DNA from: Phormidesmis priestleyi Ana
GTDB lineage: Bacteria; Cyanobacteriota; Cyanobacteriia; Phormidesmidales; Phormidesmidaceae
Assembly: GCA_001314865.1 (NCBI GenBank)
Contig: LJZR01000022.1
Location: 1-64,000 of the forward strand
Direction of reading: 5' to 3'
Length of the DNA stretch: 64,000 nt
The position numbers were made by a program, and so were the translations under genes. Below the pieces are notes generated by a model that saw only the letters and a program-made list of their open reading frames with translations, was not told the DNA's origin and ran no database searches. Positions 55,774-64,000 of the stretch are shown piece after piece. Every line of letters starts with the position of its first letter. Position 1 is the first letter of the stretch.

Positions 55774-57087
55774 TTATAGGCCGCCGACAAACCGACCTGG
55801 ACTTAGCTGGTTGTTAGGATCAAATTTTTCTTTAATTGCTTTCATTACATCTAGCGCATTGCCTTCATAGCCCCATACATCTAGCTTTGCTTTAACTGCC
55901 TTGGGGGCCTGTAAAACGGTTAGGAAGCCCGCATTTTTTTGACAATGCGATCGCACTTTCGCCAATCCCGCTAACAGCTCATTTTCTAGCCGTTCATCGG
56001 TCAACCGCTCTGCTATCTCTACCTGAATCCAGCCTAGCCCGCTACTGCCATACAAACGCACTTGCGCCCCCGGAAAAACCATATCTGCCAACTCAATTAA
56101 CCAGGGAATTCCACTGGGCCTTAAGCCCACCTTACACAGTAGTGTGTCTGCCCTAATGGCCTGTGCCGATTGTCGCCAGTAGGCCTCATCGGCCTCTCCA
56201 TCTAGCTGCTTGCAGGCCATGCCATGCGTTGTGGCAATTTTTTTTAGCCGCTCGGTCTGCTCTTCTACCCCTGCCTCAATTCCTTGAAAGCGAGCCACCA
56301 AACTCGTTCCTTCGGCAGCTGTTCGATCCACCACCACGTCCATCGCTACGGGTGTTAGGCCCGATAGTCGCACCTCTGCTGTGGCGGCCTCAATGGCTTG
56401 CAAACCAGCCGATAGAAGCAGCGATCGCGAACAGCGTTGTACCGGGTACAGTCGAAACGTCAGCTCGCTCAAAATCCCTAGGCTGCCGTAGCTGCCTGTC
56501 AGCAGCTTCATCAGGTCATAACCTGCGACATTTTTCACCACACGCCCGCCTGCCCGTGCTAGCTCGCCATCGTAGCGGGCAAACTGCACGCCAATCAACA
56601 TATCTCGCAGCCCGCCGTAGCGCTGCCGTAGTGACCCGGTATCGGCAGTGGCAACAACTCCGCCCACACTTGCCAACTGGTCAAAGGCCGGATCAATGGC
56701 CAAACTCTGCTGCTGCTCAGCGAGTACCTGCTGCAAGGCTGTAATCTTGAGCCCAGGCTCTACCGTCACCGTGTAGTCGCCCACTGCGTGCTCTACGATC
56801 CGGTTTAGCCGAGCCGTGCTGATGACAATATCAATGCCATGGGCCAATCCGCCCCATCCCAGCTTGCTGCCCTGACCCATAGGCATTATGCGCCAGCCAT
56901 GTTGAGCTGCGATCGCCATTACCTGGCCTAGCTGATCACTCGTATTCGGCAGGGCTACACAGGCTGGAGGGGCTTCAGTAGCGATTGCGCTCATTACTTG
57001 CAGCTGCTGGCGAGGCTCAACCGCATCCCAAAGCTGTATGCCATCACTACCGATTGCATCAGATAACAGCGCTGCTATTTTATTCAT
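55774..57087 (-). CDS. glcE: Glycolate dehydrogenase FAD-binding subunit GlcE
   Basis: The 437-residue protein is a member of the FAD-linked oxidase family (PCMH fold). It shows MPMGQGSKLGWGGLA, TVTVEPGLKITALQQVL, SVGGVVATADTGSLRQRYGGLRDMLIG (the flavin-pyrophosphate region), GRVVKNVAGYDLMKLLTGSYGSLGIL and the C-terminal DPNNQLSPGRFVGG. It matches GlcE rather than the longer GlcD. It serves photorespiratory oxidation of glycolate to glyoxylate. GlcD and GlcF are not adjacent, which is common in cyanobacteria. Confidence 0.92.
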   Translation of the reverse strand: MNKIAALLSDAIGSDGIQLWDAVEPRQQLQVMSAIATEAPPACVALPNTSDQLGQVMAIAAQHGWRIMPMGQGSKLGWGGLAHGIDIVISTARLNRIVEHAVGDYTVTVEPGLKITALQQVLAEQQQSLAIDPAFDQLASVGGVVATADTGSLRQRYGGLRDMLIGVQFARYDGELARAGGRVVKNVAGYDLMKLLTGSYGSLGILSELTFRLYPVQRCSRSLLLSAGLQAIEAATAEVRLSGLTPVAMDVVVDRTAAEGTSLVARFQGIEAGVEEQTERLKKIATTHGMACKQLDGEADEAYWRQSAQAIRADTLLCKVGLRPSGIPWLIELADMVFPGAQVRLYGSSGLGWIQVEIAERLTDERLENELLAGLAKVRSHCQKNAGFLTVLQAPKAVKAKLDVWGYEGNALDVMKAIKEKFDPNNQLSPGRFVGGL

Positions 57088-57118
57088 TTCTATGCTCTGT
57101 AAACGTAGTCTTTAGATT

Positions 57119-57146
57119 GTGCCAGTTCCGGTAACAGAACTGGCAC
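57119..57146 (-). terminator. Hairpin between the GST gene and glcE
   Basis: A perfect 10-bp inverted repeat GTGCCAGTTC/GAACTGGCAC with an 8-nt loop lies between the GST stop (57171) and the glcE start (57087) on the minus strand. No T run follows; it may be a weak terminator or an mRNA-end structure. Confidence 0.5.
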
Positions 57147-57170
57147 GAGAACTAGTCACAGCAATGGGGC

Positions 57171-57971
57171 CTAATCAATGCCAATTGCGACTGGCCCAGT
57201 CACATTCGCGCCCGCACTCGGTTTGTTTCCTCGCATTTTGCGGAAGTTACCGTACAGCTGATCACGCCACAGCCAAAACGACTCAAAGGCGGGATCGTCA
57301 ACCAGTCCAGGCACGCCCTTATTGCAGATGCCGACAGGTAAGTCGAGGTAAATTTCTGAGGGAAACTTTAGATACATTGACAGTCCTGCTACGGCGAAGT
57401 CGGCCAGCGTCGGCTGATCGCCACAGAGGTAGGGCTGCGTCTCTAAAATCAAACACAGCGATTCTAAATCCTGGCGCAAAATTTCCATTGCCGACTTCAC
57501 CGCATCTGCCCCAAAGCCAACGCCTGTGCCTAACAGGCTCAAAACATCGCTAGGGACAGCACCCACCACATTTTTAACCAGGTCAGGCGTGGAAATCGGG
57601 AGTAGCGCCGTCCTAAAGTTAGGATGCTGATTGAATGCACCAATCATCGCTTTGCGCGCATTCAGGCCAATCGATTCATCGGCCCAAGCTTCCATCATCA
57701 AGCACAGCCCTTTCTCTTTTGGCGTGACGGGGATCACGGGCCGTTCAGGGTATTTGCGTTCTAGGTAGCGGGCGATCGCACTCGAATCAGGCACTACTTC
57801 ATCGCCATCTTTGAGCACTGGCACCTGCCGCTGTCCTGACATTCTATAGAGATCTATCTGGCCTAACCCTGGGGTAACTTCAATGGTTTGATAGGGCAAT
57901 TGCTTGTAATCCAATAGCAGCCTTACCTTTTCGCTGTAGTGAGAGGCTTCAAACTGATAAAGCTCTAACAT
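57171..57971 (-). CDS. Glutathione S-transferase family protein
   Basis: The 266-residue protein has a thioredoxin-like N-terminal domain (LYQFEASHYSEKVRLLLDY, QRQVPVLKDGDEVVPDSSAIARYLE, with the cis-Pro and the glutathione-binding Asp-Ser) and an all-helical C-terminal domain with the N-capping motif PTLADFAVAGLSMYL. In place of a catalytic Cys or Ser at the first helix it has SHYSEKV. Cytosolic; the target of conjugation or reduction is unknown. Confidence 0.88.
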   Translation of the reverse strand: MLELYQFEASHYSEKVRLLLDYKQLPYQTIEVTPGLGQIDLYRMSGQRQVPVLKDGDEVVPDSSAIARYLERKYPERPVIPVTPKEKGLCLMMEAWADESIGLNARKAMIGAFNQHPNFRTALLPISTPDLVKNVVGAVPSDVLSLLGTGVGFGADAVKSAMEILRQDLESLCLILETQPYLCGDQPTLADFAVAGLSMYLKFPSEIYLDLPVGICNKGVPGLVDDPAFESFWLWRDQLYGNFRKMRGNKPSAGANVTGPVAIGID

Positions 57972-58366
57972 TCAAACGGGTCCTTTTATTTAATAGATGT
58001 TCAGAGAGAAAGTCCGTGTAACAACCATTGCTACACTTCTTTTTTTACAAGGGGTTAGCCCTGGTTTACGGCAGCAATTCAGAAGCAGATTTTTCTTATT
58101 TTTAGCCGTAATAGTATCTTGACGGCTTTATTTCAAATCCGCATCTATCTATTTGCAAACTATTTCAACGTCAGGTTTTTCGGTATCCTTAATGCAAGCT
58201 TAATGAACTTTCGTAAACGCTTTACGAAAGTAAGTAAATTAAGCGAAGAGGTTTGATACATAATCGGCCAGATAGCGGACAGCCTACTCTCCCTACTGGT
58301 GAATAGATGTAAAAACTTCTGATTTTCAATCCAGAAAACACACAAAGACTCACGGAATTAGGTTCT
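57972..58366. other. Divergent intergenic region with a perfect hairpin
   Basis: It contains an 11-bp inverted repeat ACTTTCGTAAA/TTTACGAAAGT with a 3-nt loop (58207-58231), about 140 nt before the fasciclin gene. No gene or known RNA family is seen in the rest. Confidence 0.6.
58207..58231. promoter_or_regulatory. 11-bp perfect inverted repeat, possible operator
   Basis: The repeat is AT-rich at the centre with a 3-nt spacer, lies between two divergent genes and is not followed by a T run, so an operator or leader hairpin is as likely as a terminator. Confidence 0.4.
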
Positions 58367-59485
58367 ATGCAAACTAACAACAGCCCCCGATTTATTGGCC
58401 ATCAAGCCCATCAACAGGCCAAAAGCTTAATGATTGGACTTGTCGCCAGCAGTATTGGAGCCTTTGTAGCGCTGCCTAGCGTTGCCATGCCACAACTAGG
58501 CACAACTGCCGTTGAAGCGACTGAAGCTACTACTACTACTACTACTACTGATGCCGCAGACCTAGCACCTGTCGATGCGCCGCTGTCTGTAGACTCTTCG
58601 GTAGAAACTCCTTTAGAGGAAGTGGCTGAGCCCACGGCTGAAACGCTACCCTTAGCTGAAGCCGATGAAATAGATGAAACTACTGCCGTTGAAGCTGAAG
58701 CCGATGCTGTAGAAGCCGATGCCACCGCTGATGTCACTATGGAAGAAGCTGAGGTTGTAGAAACCGAAGCGATGACAGAAGAAGCTGACGTCGTAGAAGC
58801 CGATGCCATCGTAGAAGACGAGACGATTATTGAGTCTGAAGCGATGGAAGCTGCGCCGCTAGTCGAAACCGATGTCATGGAAGACGAGTCGGCGGTTGAA
58901 GCGGAAGGTACAGAAGTTGCCCCTGTTGCTGAAACTGCGCCCCTAGAAGAGGAAGCCGCCGTAGAAGAAGCTGCCGTAGAAGAAGAGGTCATAGAAGGCG
59001 ACGACGCTGAAGTTTCAGAAGAGATGAGCACTGAAGAGTTCACAATTACCGAACTCACCAGCAACAGCGACTCTTTTGAAACCTTAGCGGCTGCCCTCGA
59101 AGCAGCGGATCTGAGTGCAGTGCTCAGTGGCGAAGGTCCTTTTACTGTGTTTGCGCCGACTGATGAAGCCTTTGCAGACCTGCCTGAAGGCGCTGTAGAG
59201 CAGCTGCTACTGCCTGAGAATAAGGATCTCCTGGTTCAGGTGCTCACTTACCATGTTGTGCCTGGCATGGTTCTGTCTACCGACTTAGAAACGGGTAATG
59301 TAGCGACGGTTGAAGGCAGCGAAATTGCTGTTGAAGTGGGCGATACTGTGACTGTAGACAATGCAAACGTTATCTTTGCGGATGTGGCTGCTAGTAACGG
59401 CGTCATTCATGTGATTGATCGGGTTATTTTGCCACCGGCTCCTGATGCGGATGCCGATATCGACAGCAGTGAGTCGATTCAGTAA
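58367..59485 (+). CDS. Exported fasciclin (FAS1) domain protein with acidic repeat region
   Basis: The 372-residue protein has a hydrophobic signal ([22 protein letters not shown]). Residues about 45-225 are a Glu/Ala/Val/Thr-rich, strongly acidic region with degenerate repeats (e.g. [22 protein letters not shown]) and a Thr run from (ACT)n. One FAS1 domain follows at about 230-360 ([57 protein letters not shown]). FAS1 proteins mediate adhesion in matrices; this one is probably secreted or on the cell surface. A 12-nt repeat follows the stop (59485-59523), then a terminator. Confidence 0.88.
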   Translation: MQTNNSPRFIGHQAHQQAKSLMIGLVASSIGAFVALPSVAMPQLGTTAVEATEATTTTTTTDAADLAPVDAPLSVDSSVETPLEEVAEPTAETLPLAEADEIDETTAVEAEADAVEADATADVTMEEAEVVETEAMTEEADVVEADAIVEDETIIESEAMEAAPLVETDVMEDESAVEAEGTEVAPVAETAPLEEEAAVEEAAVEEEVIEGDDAEVSEEMSTEEFTITELTSNSDSFETLAAALEAADLSAVLSGEGPFTVFAPTDEAFADLPEGAVEQLLLPENKDLLVQVLTYHVVPGMVLSTDLETGNVATVEGSEIAVEVGDTVTVDNANVIFADVAASNGVIHVIDRVILPPAPDADADIDSSESIQ

Positions 59486-59691
59486 TCGGCTCAGCAGTCG
59501 GCTCAGCAGTCGAACCAGCAGTCGATGCACGCTTTGATTGACTGTTTAGCTTGACTGTTCAGATTGACTGTTCAGCTTGACGGTTTAGATTGACTTAACT
59601 TTTCTAGGCACCCATGTTCAACAGCCATGGGTAGCCGTTTAGATAAAACGCTTGTGTAGTTCCCATCTCTTATTTACGTCTTGTGTTAATT

Positions 59692-59726
59692 CCTCCCTCG
59701 GCTCAAGAGCCAGGGAGGTTTTTTTT
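59692..59726 (+). terminator. Rho-independent terminator after the fasciclin gene
   Basis: CCTCCCT pairs with AGGGAGG around an inner GGCTC/GAGCC-type stem, directly followed by eight T (59719-59726). It is the clearest intrinsic terminator in the window. Confidence 0.9.
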
Positions 59727-59749
59727 GCTAGGTTTTTTTGATTTTTTGA

Positions 59750-60505
59750 CTAATTGCTGGTGTCTGCTACTGAAGTTTTGACGGTTACCTCGTTAAATCC
59801 AGTGCTTTTGAGGAGTTGCGTAACGACTAGCTCAGCTCGACTATTGGCTTGGTCTAAAATATTTTGCTCGCGGGCTGCCTGCTCAATTTTCACGAGCGCT
59901 TCTTTTTGGGCCATTTCTTGCAGTTCGGGGGCTCTGTCGGGCCCTAGGCTTAAAAAGCCTCGACTGTAGTCGTACACGTTGGACCGGGTAACGTCTATTT
60001 TGGTATCTAGAATTTCGGCGGGTGGCAGCGTCAGGGTAATTTGGGTGCCTTCTGCTGAGGTTACGACATCTGTAGGTGTCAGCTTTTCGAGGTTTACGCC
60101 TGCGCGTACTTCACCATAGGCCACATATAGCAGGTTAGTGGTCCCAATGGTGTAGTCGCCCAGTTTGCGATCGCTCTGCGTAGGCACGACCGCCTCCATG
60201 GTAAATACTGCCGTGGTTAGCTCGCTGACGCTGCGTACTTGCTCGACGACTATTGTGCGGATATCAACCTTTTCTTCGGGAGGCTGAAGCGTTAGCGCGG
60301 TTTGCATACCTTCTATAAACTGAGCGCCCGAGCGCATGAAGGCAAGCCCCGCTAGGCTTGCGAGCATGACAGCGCCGCCAGTTGTCGCGATCGCCAACAG
60401 CTTTAGCAGCTGACCAATTGAGGATGACTTTCGCTCACGGCTATAGCGCCCTCGTCTGACCGGCACAGGTTGTTGGCGATAGGGATTAGGGAGTCGAGAC
60501 TTCAT
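59750..60505 (-). CDS. DUF4230 membrane-anchored protein
   Basis: The ATG at 60505 gives 251 residues; a TTG three codons earlier is less likely. The basic N-terminus (QQPVPVRRGRYSRERK) is followed by one membrane helix (LLAIATTGGAVMLASLAGLAF), then the DUF4230 domain with VSELTTAVFTMEAVVPTQSD, LLYVAYGEVRAGVNLEKL, ITLTLPPAEILDTKID and a coiled helix (MAQKEALVKIEQAAREQNIL). The domain faces the periplasm or lumen. Function is not known to me. Confidence 0.8.
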   Translation of the reverse strand: MKSRLPNPYRQQPVPVRRGRYSRERKSSSIGQLLKLLAIATTGGAVMLASLAGLAFMRSGAQFIEGMQTALTLQPPEEKVDIRTIVVEQVRSVSELTTAVFTMEAVVPTQSDRKLGDYTIGTTNLLYVAYGEVRAGVNLEKLTPTDVVTSAEGTQITLTLPPAEILDTKIDVTRSNVYDYSRGFLSLGPDRAPELQEMAQKEALVKIEQAAREQNILDQANSRAELVVTQLLKSTGFNEVTVKTSVADTSN

Positions 60506-60620
60506 GGCGAGCAAATCAGGTTAATGATTGTATTCTACGAGCACTCATCCTACCGAACATACCCGCTAAGGGGAACGTCATGAGCATAGATCTCTAGGTG
60601 AATCAAATCTACGGATAGAT

Positions 60621-62096
60621 CTACTTGTGACGAATATGTTCGTACACCCCAACATACTGATCGCCCGGTGTTTTCCAGGAGTAGTCGTAAACCATTCCCT
60701 GCTTGGCTAGCTGTGCAAATAGCTGAGGCTCATTGTGATATAAATCGAGTGCTCTACCCAGGGCAGACTCTAGCGCTACGCGATCGTTTTGATAGAACAC
60801 AAATCCATTGCGGGTTTCAAGCGGATGGGTTTCATCGTAGTCCCAGTCAAAAATAGTGTTGACCAATCCACCTACTCCCCTGACCACAGGTACGGTGCCG
60901 TACTTGAGGCTGATAATTTGGGTCAGACCGCAGGGCTCATAGTTACTGGGCACAATAATAATGTCGGCTGCTGCATAAATCATATGCGCTAACTCTTCCT
61001 GAAAGCCAATTTCTAAATGGCAGTCAGGATTGTCATTTAAAAACAGCTTTTCATGCCAAAACCAGTCGTTAATCGAAGACTCTGAGGCCGAGCCGAGCAT
61101 GACAAACTGCGTTTCTCTGTCAAGGCAGTAATACAGCGCATGATGAACCTGATGCATGCCTTTTTGTTGGTCTAACCGGCCAATGAATGCCACGAGCGGT
61201 TGGTTGCTTTCTCTGAGCAAAAATCTCTCTCGGAGTGCCTTTTTGTTGATCACTTTATTTTCAAAGTCGTCAATTGAAAAGGTCATTTCGATTTGGTCGT
61301 CAACTTCTGGGCTCCAAATGCCGTAGTCGATACCGTTGAGAATACCGCCAAACTTTGACTGATGAGCGGCTAGCGTGGGCTGTAAGCCACAGCCGACTTC
61401 GGTAAATCGTGCTTCCCAGGCGTGGTGGGGAGACACTGTATTGACATAGTTGGCGTATACAATGCCGCCTTTCATAAAGTTAATGGCCATCGGGTTGCCG
61501 TTGTCCATTAGCTGCTCGGGGGTGAAATAATACTCGGCTCGGTTTAGCCCGGTTGCCTGTAGAACTTCTACGCCCCAGGTGCCCTGATGCTTAAAGTTGT
61601 GAATGGTGTAGCATACGCGCTGCTTTTCCATGCCGTGATACTGGTACATTTCAAAGAGCATGACGGGAACGAGCCCGGTTTGCCAGTCGTGGCAGTGAAT
61701 GACGTCTGGCCGTTTGCCGCTTTTTAACAAAAACTCTAGGGCGGCTTTGCTAAAGAAGGCGAAGCGCATTTGGTCGTCCCAGTCGCCATATACTTTGCCT
61801 CGGTTAAAGTAGCGATCGCCCGAATGCGGATCGATAAAAAAGCACAGCTGACCATGCACCCAGCCGCACTCTACCGAGCAGTGAATGGCACCGCCAAACC
61901 AAGGCACATACAGGTCGCGGTATGCTTCATGGAGCCCCCAAATATGGTCGTAGCGCATGCAGTCGTATTTGGGCAAAACCAGCTCCACGCAATGCCCGCG
62001 TGAGGTCAGCTCGCGGCTGAGGCCAAAGACCACATCGCCCAAGCCTCCGGCTTTGATCACAGGTGCGCATTCGGAAGCCATTTGCACGACATACAT
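60621..62096 (-). CDS. glgA: Glycogen synthase, type II (GlgA2-like)
   Basis: The 491-residue GT5 enzyme elongates alpha-1,4-glucan from ADP-glucose. The N-terminal KAGGLGDVVFGLSREL is the KxGGLxDV substrate motif; the C-terminal half has FIGRLDQQKGMHQVHHA and PSNYEPCGLTQIISLKYGTVPVVRGVGGLVNT. The sequence style (LPKYDCMRYDHIWGLHEAYRDL, HNFKHQGTWGVEVL) corresponds to cyanobacterial GlgA2 (sll1393 type) rather than GlgA1. A GH57 gene is divergent from it across 300 bases. Confidence 0.95.
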   Translation of the reverse strand: MYVVQMASECAPVIKAGGLGDVVFGLSRELTSRGHCVELVLPKYDCMRYDHIWGLHEAYRDLYVPWFGGAIHCSVECGWVHGQLCFFIDPHSGDRYFNRGKVYGDWDDQMRFAFFSKAALEFLLKSGKRPDVIHCHDWQTGLVPVMLFEMYQYHGMEKQRVCYTIHNFKHQGTWGVEVLQATGLNRAEYYFTPEQLMDNGNPMAINFMKGGIVYANYVNTVSPHHAWEARFTEVGCGLQPTLAAHQSKFGGILNGIDYGIWSPEVDDQIEMTFSIDDFENKVINKKALRERFLLRESNQPLVAFIGRLDQQKGMHQVHHALYYCLDRETQFVMLGSASESSINDWFWHEKLFLNDNPDCHLEIGFQEELAHMIYAAADIIIVPSNYEPCGLTQIISLKYGTVPVVRGVGGLVNTIFDWDYDETHPLETRNGFVFYQNDRVALESALGRALDLYHNEPQLFAQLAKQGMVYDYSWKTPGDQYVGVYEHIRHK

Positions 62097-62396
62097 ACTC
62101 GACAGTCCTCGACGGTTGCTTATTGAAAGTTTATGTTTATAGGTTTATTCAAGCAGAAATAGGTAAGTGCTTCACAAGAGTGCGAAGTAAATTTTGCGGT
62201 TGGCCGCGCCGCCTTTGAGGGTTGAGTTTTCTAAAATGCCTCTACAGAAAGGATTGAGCGAGTTGCTTAGCCAAAATAAATGCTTGAGCTAGCCGTCAAC
62301 CTAAACGGTTTTGATAAAAGGCTTCACCTTACTTATTGCTGATTTGCTTTTTTCGGCGGTATATAGAAAGGTGGATAACCTTCACAGGTGCTTTTT
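62097..62396. other. glgA-GH57 divergent promoter region
   Basis: This interval of 300 bases probably contains both promoters. I see no repeat array, hairpin or defined regulator site in it. Confidence 0.5.
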
Positions 62397-63902
62397 ATGA
62401 TTGCAACCGCCCCGAGCAAATCTTCGCTGCCTCAGGATATGGCTAATGATATGCGCAATGGGTTACCCAACCTATGTGGGCAGGAAAGTGCGATCGCTGC
62501 CATTACTCACCACACTGACCCCATCTTTTTGGTCGATACCCCGCTGCGCCTTGAAAACATTACCGCTGGATTTGCCTGTGCCCTCCATATGCACCAGCCT
62601 ACGATTCCAGCTGGGCCTAACGGCACGCCCATCAGCAACCTCCAGCACATGTTTGAAAACCCTAACGAAGGCGACAATCACAACGCCTCTGTGTTTGGCT
62701 GGTGCTACCGACGTATGGGCGAATGGATACCGCAGCTCGTGAGTCAGGGCGATAATCCGCGTATTATGCTCGACTACTCAGGCAATTTGTTTTGGGCTTT
62801 TCGCCAAATGGGTCGCGAAGATATCATTAACGACCTCAAGCGACTGTGCGAGCCCGAGTATCAGCCCTATGTAGAGTGGATGGGGACAATGTGGAGCCAT
62901 GCGGTAGTGCCCTCTACGCCTATTCCAGACATTAAGCTGCATATTCAGGCGTGGCAGCACCATTTTGCCGCAATGTTTGGAGAGGAGGCGCTGAGGCGAG
63001 TGAAGGGCTTTTCGCCGCCGGAGATGCATTTGCCCAATCATCCGGACACGCTGTATGAGTACATCAAAGCGCTCAAGGAATGCGGCTATCGCTGGCTGCT
63101 GGTACAAGAGCATTCGGTAGAACGCCTAGACGGCAGCAGCTTACACCATGACGACAAGTACATTCCCAATCGCTTGGTGGCGCGTAACTCTCACGGTGAG
63201 ACGATCAGCATTACGGCTTTGATTAAAACGCAGGGTAGCGATACAAAGCTGGTGGCGCAGATGCAGCCTTACCACGAAGCAAAAAGTCGGGGTCGTCAGC
63301 AAATTGGCGAAGTATCGGTGCCCTGCTGTGTGTCACAAATTGCCGATGGTGAAAACGGCGGTGTGATGATGAATGAGTATGGCCGCGACTTTGTGCCTTT
63401 TTGGCAGGGCATTCGAGACAATGGCCTTGGCACAGAGGGCGTGGTTGGGCTCAATGGCACAGAATATATTGAGCTTATTGAGGCCGCTGGCGTGAATCCG
63501 GATAACTATCCCATTTGCCAGGCGATTAGCCAGCACAAGATTTGGCAGCGGGTGAGCCCAGATACGGCCACACCAGAGGCGGTGGAGGCTGCCATTAAAG
63601 AACTTTCTGAAACCGATCATCAGTTCCATATGGATGGGGCTTCTTGGACGGATGATTTGAGCTGGGTGAAGGGCTATGAAAATGTGTTGGAGCCGATGAA
63701 TCAGCTTAGCGCCAAGTTTCATGCCAAGTACGACCCGCTGGTGCAGGCAGATGCGAGCGTGACGCAACGAGCAGATTATCAGGAGGCGTTGCTGTATTTG
63801 TTGTTGGTAGAAACAAGCTGTTTTCGCTACTGGGGCCAAGGCACCTGGACAGACTATGCCCAAGAACTATATCGCCGAGGGGAGGCGCTGCTCGCTAGCT
63901 GA
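62397..63902 (+). CDS. Glycoside hydrolase family 57 protein
   Basis: The ATG at 62397 gives 501 residues; a GTG three codons upstream is less likely. GH57 landmarks are FACALHMHQPTIP (His-Gln-Pro, first conserved region), RIMLDYSGNLFW, KGFSPPEMHLPNHPDTLYEYIKAL with the candidate nucleophile Glu (PPEM), LVQEHSVERL and a later DGASWTDDL region. GH57 enzymes include amylases, 4-alpha-glucanotransferases and branching enzymes. Divergence from glgA supports a role on glycogen; the precise activity is open. Confidence 0.85.
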   Translation: MIATAPSKSSLPQDMANDMRNGLPNLCGQESAIAAITHHTDPIFLVDTPLRLENITAGFACALHMHQPTIPAGPNGTPISNLQHMFENPNEGDNHNASVFGWCYRRMGEWIPQLVSQGDNPRIMLDYSGNLFWAFRQMGREDIINDLKRLCEPEYQPYVEWMGTMWSHAVVPSTPIPDIKLHIQAWQHHFAAMFGEEALRRVKGFSPPEMHLPNHPDTLYEYIKALKECGYRWLLVQEHSVERLDGSSLHHDDKYIPNRLVARNSHGETISITALIKTQGSDTKLVAQMQPYHEAKSRGRQQIGEVSVPCCVSQIADGENGGVMMNEYGRDFVPFWQGIRDNGLGTEGVVGLNGTEYIELIEAAGVNPDNYPICQAISQHKIWQRVSPDTATPEAVEAAIKELSETDHQFHMDGASWTDDLSWVKGYENVLEPMNQLSAKFHAKYDPLVQADASVTQRADYQEALLYLLLVETSCFRYWGQGTWTDYAQELYRRGEALLAS

Positions 63903-64000
63903 GTTCGATTGAAATCGGGTTTAATTAAACATTTTCGGCTTCAAAAAGCTCACAAGTTCACCTGAGTTGGCCTTTAGCGATTGCCATGTGCTGCCGCTAA

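Overview
The window is a stretch of cyanobacterial chromosome. The evidence is the abundance of HIP1-type octamers (GCGATCGC, e.g. 13499-13508), a one-helix high-light-inducible chlorophyll-binding protein, a cyanobacterial-type GAF-GAF-PAS-cyclase-TPR adenylate cyclase, a type-II (GlgA2-like) glycogen synthase, a FurA-like regulator, a copper chaperone of the cyanobacterial Atx1 kind, and the 2-oxoglutarate decarboxylase / succinate-semialdehyde dehydrogenase pair. GC is near 50%. A filamentous or Leptolyngbya-like lineage is plausible, but the genus cannot be fixed from the sequence. I found no rRNA, tRNA, CRISPR array, insertion sequence or prophage.

Layout. 1-3035 (minus, cut by the left edge): a large STAND protein with a restriction-endonuclease-like N-terminal region, a NACHT ATPase, a short pentapeptide stretch and WD40 repeats that are almost identical at DNA level. 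This is the most accessory-looking gene. 3.3-9.5 kb: nitroreductase, DUF4922/HIT-like nucleotidyltransferase, HLIP, atypical S41 peptidase, lipoprotein. 9.8-13.4 kb: adenylate cyclase and purC. 13.9-22 kb: an outer-membrane block, bamA/omp85-lpxC-fabZ-lpxA-lpxB, followed by exbB-exbD. 22-30 kb: ilvN-tenA, trpS, a lipoprotein, a DUF2325 protein, a DenD-like dehydrogenase, an unrecognised 355-aa protein converging on and overlapping fur, and a small membrane protein. 30-34 kb: a thioredoxin-like 2Fe-2S protein, dps, a ROK fructokinase and a lipoprotein. 34-37.4 kb: the SSADH and 2-oxoglutarate decarboxylase operon that bridges the open TCA cycle. 37.7-49 kb: glgX, an SLC13 permease with RCK_C domains, a peptide-type ABC binding lipoprotein, two adjacent J-domain proteins with unusual partners (pentapeptide repeats; TPR plus membrane helices), a UbiH-type monooxygenase, and a methylglyoxal-synthase/lipid-kinase fusion. 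50-64 kb: glgB, small conserved proteins, a PPC/TPR exported protein, an atx1-EamA-zinc-ribbon operon, glcE, a GST, a fasciclin protein, DUF4230, glgA and a GH57 enzyme.

How the genes work together. Glycogen metabolism is spread over four loci: glgX, glgB, glgA and a GH57 gene divergent from glgA. Envelope biogenesis is compact (BamA plus lipid A steps, then an energising ExbBD pair). Possible Fur boxes stand upstream of fur, the 2Fe-2S gene and dps, which suggests a small iron/oxidative-stress neighbourhood between 28.5 and 32 kb.

A property of the whole window is very frequent short tandem duplication. Copies inside genes have periods of 12, 15, 18 or 24 nt, which keep frame, and they lie mostly in linkers or tails, even of core enzymes such as LpxC. 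Copies between genes have periods of 13, 14, 36 or 4 nt.
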